Shown: positions 22,587 to 26,836 of the stretch, one piece after another
Position numbering within the stretch: the first letter of the stretch is position 1
How the letters are laid out: every line of letters starts with the position of its first letter
Assembly: GCA_029933115.1 (NCBI GenBank)
Contig: JAOZOT010000011.1
Location: 1 to 26,836, forward strand
Origin: Anaerolineae bacterium
Lineage (GTDB): Bacteria; Chloroflexota; Anaerolineae; E26-bin7
Direction: 5' to 3'
DNA: 26,836 nucleotides
Notes under the pieces: generated by a model
Told to the model about the DNA's origin: nothing
The model's input: the letters and a program-made list of their open reading frames with translations, nothing else
Database searches by the model: none
Made by a program: the position numbers and the translations under genes

Positions 22587-23951
22587 ATGAAAGGCTTTCT
22601 AAACCGAACATTTCGCCTCCGCCCTAGAGAGATGGGCATCGTGCTCGTTCTGGGTCTGGTGTTGCTGTGCAACTCTGTCGCCGTACAAGTGTCCGGAATT
22701 GTATCCATCAGCAACTTTTTGAGCGAGGGAGGCGTCAACAATTTTCTCATCGTCTGGCTGATAGACGACTTGCTGATCCTCCTGATGGCGGGATTGCAAT
22801 CCCTGATTGTAGACCGGTTTGAGCGGATCAGTCTGATGCGCGGGATGACTTTTGGCTTCGCGCTGATATTCACCTTCCTACGGTTGATGTTTATTTTCCA
22901 GATACCCGGCTGGCTCAACTACTCGCTCCTCTACCTGGTGGCCGAACAACAGGAGCTATTCGTACCTCTGACTTTCTGGATTCTGGCCAACGATATATTC
23001 GACATGGCTCAAACGAAACGCCTTTTCCCGCTCATCGCCAGTTGGGGCTTTGCCGGCAAGCTTCTGGGCATCGGCTTTTCTGCCGTAGCGCCCGATTTGT
23101 TTGCCCGACTTGACATCAAGTCCGAGGAAATGTTAACCCTCAATATACTAGTCTACCTGCTGGTCTATCTCCTTATCCTGGGAGGGCTACGCAAAGTTCA
23201 GGTGCGGAAGACAAGACACAAACGCGAGACCGTGCGCGAGACATTGACCGAAGGCTGGGGCTTTGTACGCGAAGTGCCCTCCTTCCGCTACTTGACGCTG
23301 GCCATAATAGCGCTGAATTTGTGTGACATCATCATCGGCTTTCGTTTCTACGTCGTTTCCGATGCGGTCTTCAGCGACCCCAGCAGCTATCAGCGTTTCC
23401 TCAGCTTCTACCGTCTGGGATTAACTCTGGCGGCCCTCTTCCTCCAGAGTTTCCTGACCAGCCGCATCATCAATCGCATCAGCTTGCAAAACACTTTTCT
23501 CATCATGCCCTGCGCCGTGTTGGCCGGCGTGACGTGGATGATAGCCCTGCCCGGAATCGTCAGCGGCACCGGCGCACTCGTGTTGCAGAGGCTCACAGGG
23601 ACCACTGTGGACGAATCGGCCAGAAAAGCATTTCAGGCACTCGTGCCCGAAGAGCGCCGAGGCCGGGTGAGCATGTTCATGGATAGCTACCTGCCCTCAA
23701 TGGGCACCATCATCGGCTCGCTGGTAACCGGGGCCATCGTCTTGGTGGGACTTCGATTGCACAGCACGTCGTACTTCTACGCTTACCTGGCCGTTGCAGT
23801 GGTGGCAGCCCTGTTTGCCATCTGGGCCATCCTGAAAATGCGCACAGTGTACGACAGCAGCCTGTTGAACTGGCGGCTAAAACGCCGCCAGCGCGCCACC
23901 AGCGTGCTGAACACCGCCATCTTCAAGGCCCTGTCAGATGAGGATAACTAA
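22587..23951 (+). CDS. 12-TM transporter, ATP:ADP antiporter (NTT/TLC)-like
   Basis: A 454-residue polytopic membrane protein with about 12 predicted helices. The segment WILANDIFDMAQTKRLFPLI followed by a Gly-rich helix resembles the pattern in bacterial nucleotide transporters of the Npt/TLC family (conserved F/W-x-LAND and KRLF positions). VDESARKAFQALVPEERRGR is also in keeping with that family. A general MFS protein is the alternative. Known NTT proteins exchange ATP/ADP or import nucleotides in intracellular bacteria; homologs in free-living bacteria have unknown substrates, and some are fused to signalling domains. The ATG has AGAGGAG seven bases upstream. It sits between the MinD-like and second Cache-HAMP genes, all on one strand with short gaps, which suggests a shared function. 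Confidence 0.7.
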   Translation: MKGFLNRTFRLRPREMGIVLVLGLVLLCNSVAVQVSGIVSISNFLSEGGVNNFLIVWLIDDLLILLMAGLQSLIVDRFERISLMRGMTFGFALIFTFLRLMFIFQIPGWLNYSLLYLVAEQQELFVPLTFWILANDIFDMAQTKRLFPLIASWGFAGKLLGIGFSAVAPDLFARLDIKSEEMLTLNILVYLLVYLLILGGLRKVQVRKTRHKRETVRETLTEGWGFVREVPSFRYLTLAIIALNLCDIIIGFRFYVVSDAVFSDPSSYQRFLSFYRLGLTLAALFLQSFLTSRIINRISLQNTFLIMPCAVLAGVTWMIALPGIVSGTGALVLQRLTGTTVDESARKAFQALVPEERRGRVSMFMDSYLPSMGTIIGSLVTGAIVLVGLRLHSTSYFYAYLAVAVVAALFAIWAILKMRTVYDSSLLNWRLKRRQRATSVLNTAIFKALSDEDN

Positions 23952-24100
23952 AACTGAGGCACGATCCATAGAAGGGAAAACCATAAATTCCCTCCTCCAA
24001 TGCCCTCAGGATGGGGCAACCTGCCTAACCACGGTAAATGCAGAGTTACCCCAACACGGGCACAGGTGGATAACTTTAGAGGCAGGAGGTATCATAGTAG

Positions 24101-25138
24101 ATGGACGAGAGTTTAGGAGATAGACGAGTCAGGTTCATTAGCCTGCGCGTGAAACTGTTGGTCGGTTTCACCTTGCTGTTCACCATCGTTTTCGCCGGAG
24201 CTTTTTACTGGTTCAACACCTTTGCCGAGAGGATGGCGTTGAGCCGGATAGAAGAGGACCTGACTGCCACCTTGCTCGCTGCAGCCGCCGACTTGGATGG
24301 AGACGAGTTCGTCGCTCTGTACAAAGAAGGGGTCCCCCGAGAAGATGGCTTCAGCGACGACCCCCGCTACTGGCGACAGATTGACTGGCTGGATACGGTT
24401 CACCGCATAGAGCCACGCGCCTGGCCCTACACCTACGTCAGGGGAGATGAAGACAAAGAAGTCGTCTTTATCAGCGATGTCTGGGCGCTATACAACCCGG
24501 ACAAAGCAGCTAAATTTCTCGAAAGCTGGACCCCAAACACCTACGTCATGTGGAATGGGCTTGAAGATACAACGTTGTACATGAATGTGTACACCGATGA
24601 CTGGGGAAGTTGGGTCTCCGGCTACACTCCCATTAGAAACTCGAAAGGGGAGAAAGTAGGAGCTATAGGGGTTGACTTCGAAGCCGGTTACGTGGACGAG
24701 GTGAAGCAAGCCATCCGTGAGAGCGTATGGATAGCTTTTGGCATTACCTACGCCACGCTTTTCATTCTGGTCTTTCTGATCTCCGGCGCTCTCACCCGAC
24801 CGATCATCGGCCTGACCAAGGCAGCCGAGTGCATCGGCGAGGGGGATTACGACCAGGACCTCTCGCACCTGACCAAAGGACGTTTCCCCGACGAGATTGA
24901 GACCCTCGCCGAAGTGTTCGAGATCATGGTCAGCAAAGTATACCAACGCGAGCAGACTCTCATCCGCCAGGTCGAAGAACTGAAGATTGAGATTGACGAG
25001 GTCAAACGCAGAAAGCAAGTCAGTGAGATCGTAGAGTCCGACTTTTTCCAGGACCTGCAAGCCAAAGCCCGCAGAATGCGCAGTCGCAGCCGGCGCAACG
25101 AACAAGACGCACCCGGCGACAAAACGCCAGAGGAATAA
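24101..25138 (+). CDS. Cache-HAMP membrane sensor with conserved tail
   Basis: A 345-residue receptor. TM1 (about 17-38) follows the motif DRRVRFISLRVKLLVGFTLL. The extracytoplasmic domain (about 40-205) is a single Cache/PAS-like module with an acidic start (ADLDGDEFVALY), FSDDPRYWRQIDWLDTV, and GYTPIRNSKGEKVGAIGVDF before TM2 (about 208-228). HAMP (LTRPIIGLTKAAECIGEGDY) and a coiled coil follow, ending in KQVSEIVESDFFQDLQAKAR and a charged extension (to 345). No catalytic output is present. The ATG has AGGAGGT ten bases upstream. Its membrane, HAMP and tail parts are closely related to the sensor-less protein at 21062. Similar sensor modules occur upstream of cyclase domains in other bacteria; here that domain is replaced by the tail. 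Confidence 0.85.
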   Translation: MDESLGDRRVRFISLRVKLLVGFTLLFTIVFAGAFYWFNTFAERMALSRIEEDLTATLLAAAADLDGDEFVALYKEGVPREDGFSDDPRYWRQIDWLDTVHRIEPRAWPYTYVRGDEDKEVVFISDVWALYNPDKAAKFLESWTPNTYVMWNGLEDTTLYMNVYTDDWGSWVSGYTPIRNSKGEKVGAIGVDFEAGYVDEVKQAIRESVWIAFGITYATLFILVFLISGALTRPIIGLTKAAECIGEGDYDQDLSHLTKGRFPDEIETLAEVFEIMVSKVYQREQTLIRQVEELKIEIDEVKRRKQVSEIVESDFFQDLQAKARRMRSRSRRNEQDAPGDKTPEE

Positions 25139-25156
25139 CTCCATTGAGGTTTCACC

Positions 25157-26503
25157 ATGCAGCCCCATCTGGACAGGGAGATACCCGTCGTCGTCATCAG
25201 CAACATCACCGAAGCTTTCTTCGAGTTCCCGAGCCGGGCCGAGGATGCGACGGAGCGAGAGCGTCTCATCCACCACGCGCAGTGTCAGGGGGAACGCTCC
25301 CTGTTATGGTTGGGAGACCCCAAGCTGGTCTTTGTCACCTTTCCTGTTCCCCACACCGGCTATCTGCATCAGCGGCTTGGCTACCGGGGCACCGGTTTCG
25401 CGGCGCCGGCGGAGCCTTCTCCCTTCCTGAGCCTTGACATCCTGCGGGAACCAGCTCTCGTCACCCGGCTGCTGGAATACGCCGGAGAACAACGCACCGT
25501 ACAACTGATTCCTTACGCGACGACCCGCCAATTCCTTCAGTTGGTAGAAACGCTGCGGACAGACTATAAACTGAACATCCTGCTGCCCGAAAGCCCTACC
25601 CCAGAATGTCTGTGGCTGCGGGATTACATTGATACCAAAGCCGGTTTCCGTGCCCTGGCCTCTCGTTGGCTGCCCAATTCGGCCAAGCTGCTGCCAGAAG
25701 GGATAGTATGCCAAGATGCACAGCAGGCGGCGGCAGTCGCCTACTGGTTTGGCCACAACGGTCGGCCCTGCATCATCAAACCAGACAACGGCATGGGCGG
25801 CCTCGGACACCAAATCTTGCACCCGGGCGATTTCTCTTCGCCAGAGGACATCCTGCACCAGTTGCAGGCCAATCCTTTCCTGCACGACGATTTGATAGCG
25901 GTGGAGGAATTCATCCATTCCCCCACATCGCTCTCCCCTTCGCTGGAGCTTTTCGTCCCTCCGCTCGGGGCCGGCAGACCGGAGATAACCTATCTCTGCA
26001 ATCAACTCTTTATGGGGCTCGGCAACAGCTTTTTGCTCAGCCGTGAATTGCTGGACACAAAATGGTATCCCGTCCTGGCCGAAAGCGGCCTGCTGATCGC
26101 CACGAGATTGCAGGAGATGGGGTACGTCGGTCATTTCGACATTGACACCATCGTGGACGATGAGGAACGCGTCTTCTTGCTGGAAGTGAACTCGCGGCGC
26201 ACCGCCGGCACCCACATCCATGAGTTCGCCCGCTTCCTCTTCGGCCCAGACTACCTGGACGACATTGTCCTGCTGGGGCACGGCGCAATGGAGAGCGGGA
26301 GCATCACCCGCCCCGACGAGCTACTAGAGTTGATAGACGACCTGTTATACCCGATACAGCAGGAACAGCGGGGAGTCGTCGTCACCGTCACCTCAACCCT
26401 GTCAATAGGTGACTTTGGCTGCATCATTGTGGCTCCTTCCACAGAGGAAGCACTGACATTGCAGCAGACGCTGATGGAACGCATCCGCAACGCCGGCGGG
26501 TAG
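25157..26503 (+). CDS. ATP-grasp ligase, possibly peptide/amino-acid ligase type
   Basis: A 448-residue cytoplasmic protein. The N-terminal ~140 residues form a Rossmann-like pre-ATP-grasp region (LLWLGDPKLVFVTFPVPHTG). The ATP-grasp core has RPCIIKPDNGMGGLG (lysine of the central strand plus Gly-rich loop, about 204-218), LIAVEEFI, YVGHFDIDTIVDD and FLLEVNSRRTAGTHIHE (about 340-356), where Glu and Asn bind Mg. The EVNxRRTxGTH ending recalls preATP-grasp peptide ligases such as PGM1, but D-Ala-D-Ala-like or carboxylate-amine ligases remain possible. Substrates are unknown; ATP-grasp enzymes join a carboxylate to an amine or thiol through an acyl phosphate. GAGGT lies six bases before the ATG, and the gene begins 18 bases after the Cache-HAMP stop, so co-transcription is very likely. 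The stop lies in a hairpin. Confidence 0.83.
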   Translation: MQPHLDREIPVVVISNITEAFFEFPSRAEDATERERLIHHAQCQGERSLLWLGDPKLVFVTFPVPHTGYLHQRLGYRGTGFAAPAEPSPFLSLDILREPALVTRLLEYAGEQRTVQLIPYATTRQFLQLVETLRTDYKLNILLPESPTPECLWLRDYIDTKAGFRALASRWLPNSAKLLPEGIVCQDAQQAAAVAYWFGHNGRPCIIKPDNGMGGLGHQILHPGDFSSPEDILHQLQANPFLHDDLIAVEEFIHSPTSLSPSLELFVPPLGAGRPEITYLCNQLFMGLGNSFLLSRELLDTKWYPVLAESGLLIATRLQEMGYVGHFDIDTIVDDEERVFLLEVNSRRTAGTHIHEFARFLFGPDYLDDIVLLGHGAMESGSITRPDELLELIDDLLYPIQQEQRGVVVTVTSTLSIGDFGCIIVAPSTEEALTLQQTLMERIRNAGG

Positions 26504-26531
26504 CTCCACCGCAGTTCCCGGCGGAGCTACC
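26499..26531. terminator. Strong hairpin overlapping the ATP-grasp stop codon
   Basis: GGTAGCTCCACCG and CGGCGGAGCTACC pair over 13 positions with one mismatch around a 7-base loop. The stop TAG (26501-26503) is in the left arm. There is no T-run. It marks the likely end of the HAMP/MinD/ATP-grasp transcript, immediately before a MITE. Confidence 0.5.
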
Positions 26532-26535
26532 CTGA

Positions 26536-26656
26536 CAGCGTGTCTGAAAAATGCTCGTAGTGGCGACTTGAGTCGCTAATGACCGGTGCTCTGCGGCTAA
26601 AAACGACTGAAGTCGTTACTACGAGCGCCGCCCCCCCTGAATTTTCAGACACGCTC
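26536..26656. mobile_element. 121-bp MITE family, complete copy
   Basis: The ends share a perfect 14-bp inverted repeat (AGCGTGTCTGAAAA / TTTTCAGACACGCT). TGA flanks both sides (26533-26535 and 26657-26659), a 3-base target duplication. The interior carries TAGTGGCGACTTGAGTCG and a palindrome AACGACTGAAGTCGTT. There is no coding capacity. It lies between the ATP-grasp gene and the second MinD-like gene. Confidence 0.88.
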
Positions 26657-26736
26657 TGAGACTTGCCGGTGAGAGCAACACTGTAAAGCTTATATGGGAA
26701 AAGAGTTACTATTTTCAAAGGTAAAGGAGAGAAAAT

Positions 26737-26836
26737 ATGTCCAAGATCATCTCCATTCACTCTTTCCGAGGCGGGACAGGTAAATCCAATATCACGGCCA
26801 ACGTTGCCAGCCTGCTGGCCGCCGAAGGCCACCGCG
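26737..26836 (+). CDS. MinD/ParA-like ATPase, second copy (cut by the window end)
   Basis: The first 33 codons of a paralog of the gene at 21754: SIHSFRGGTGKSNITANV, with the same Arg in place of the signature lysine. The only residue change is Ser2 for Ala2. AAGGAGA lies six bases before the ATG. The first 15 codons differ from copy 1 at 12 bases, 10 of them synonymous; from codon 16 to the window end (55 bases) the two are identical. The rest of the gene lies outside the window. Confidence 0.88.
   Translation, partial: MSKIISIHSFRGGTGKSNITANVASLLAAEGHR

Noticed and set aside
23938..24123. 61-codon plus-strand frame between transporter and receptor
   Set aside because: It overlaps the ends of both neighbours and contains the receptor's own ribosome site; no sign of a separate protein.
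25304..26281. 325-codon minus-strand frame
   Set aside because: Antisense of the ATP-grasp gene, which carries full family motifs.

Overview
The window reads as chromosome of a GC-rich environmental bacterium, most likely a Chloroflexota (Anaerolineae-like) lineage or something close to it. The evidence is the gene mix, not an rRNA gene: PelF-type glycosyltransferases, GAF/SpoIIE phosphatases, a cyclase-ATPase-TPR giant, HAMP/Cache proteins paired with MinD-like ATPases, an LPxTG-type surface protein, and many short hairpin-rich repeats. Cyanobacteria share several of these families, so the placement is an inference. I see no tRNA, rRNA, CRISPR array or intact transposase.

Region 1 (227-8368, minus strand) is an eight-gene operon. 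A TTGCGC-17-TATAAT promoter reads into a GAF-SpoIIE phosphatase (RsbU type), a GAF-GAF-HD-GYP-like protein, two STAS antagonists, an RsbW-type kinase, a PelF-like glycosyltransferase, a family I pyrophosphatase and a second PelF-like glycosyltransferase. Four-base stop/start overlaps join STAS, kinase and glycosyltransferase. This suggests that partner switching controls polysaccharide synthesis, with the pyrophosphatase removing PPi made during sugar-nucleotide formation.

Region 2 (8296-14895, minus strand) holds a 530-base repeat-rich gap with a complete 230-bp MITE, a GT4 glycosyltransferase, a single-domain GlmU-like nucleotidyltransferase whose stop lies at a repeat edge, a small secreted LPVTG protein, and a 702-residue protein with seven prealbumin-like repeats. 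A divergent promoter pair at 14867-14947 separates it from region 3.

Region 3 (14919-26836, plus strand) begins with a 1330-residue protein built like mammalian soluble adenylyl cyclase: two complementary cyclase domains, a P-loop NTPase and TPR-like repeats. After it come a Cache-HAMP protein, a HAMP protein with no sensor domain, a MinD/ParA-like ATPase, a 12-TM transporter resembling ATP:ADP antiporters, a second Cache-HAMP protein, an ATP-grasp ligase and the start of a second MinD gene. The three HAMP proteins have no kinase, cyclase or chemotaxis output. All end in the same ~40-residue tail, which I propose is the interface to the MinD-like ATPase. This is the best candidate here for an undescribed signalling system.

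Repeats shape the whole window. A 121-bp MITE family with AGCGTGTCTGAAAA ends and TNA target duplications occurs two to four times, and several genes take their stop codons or last codons from repeat sequence.
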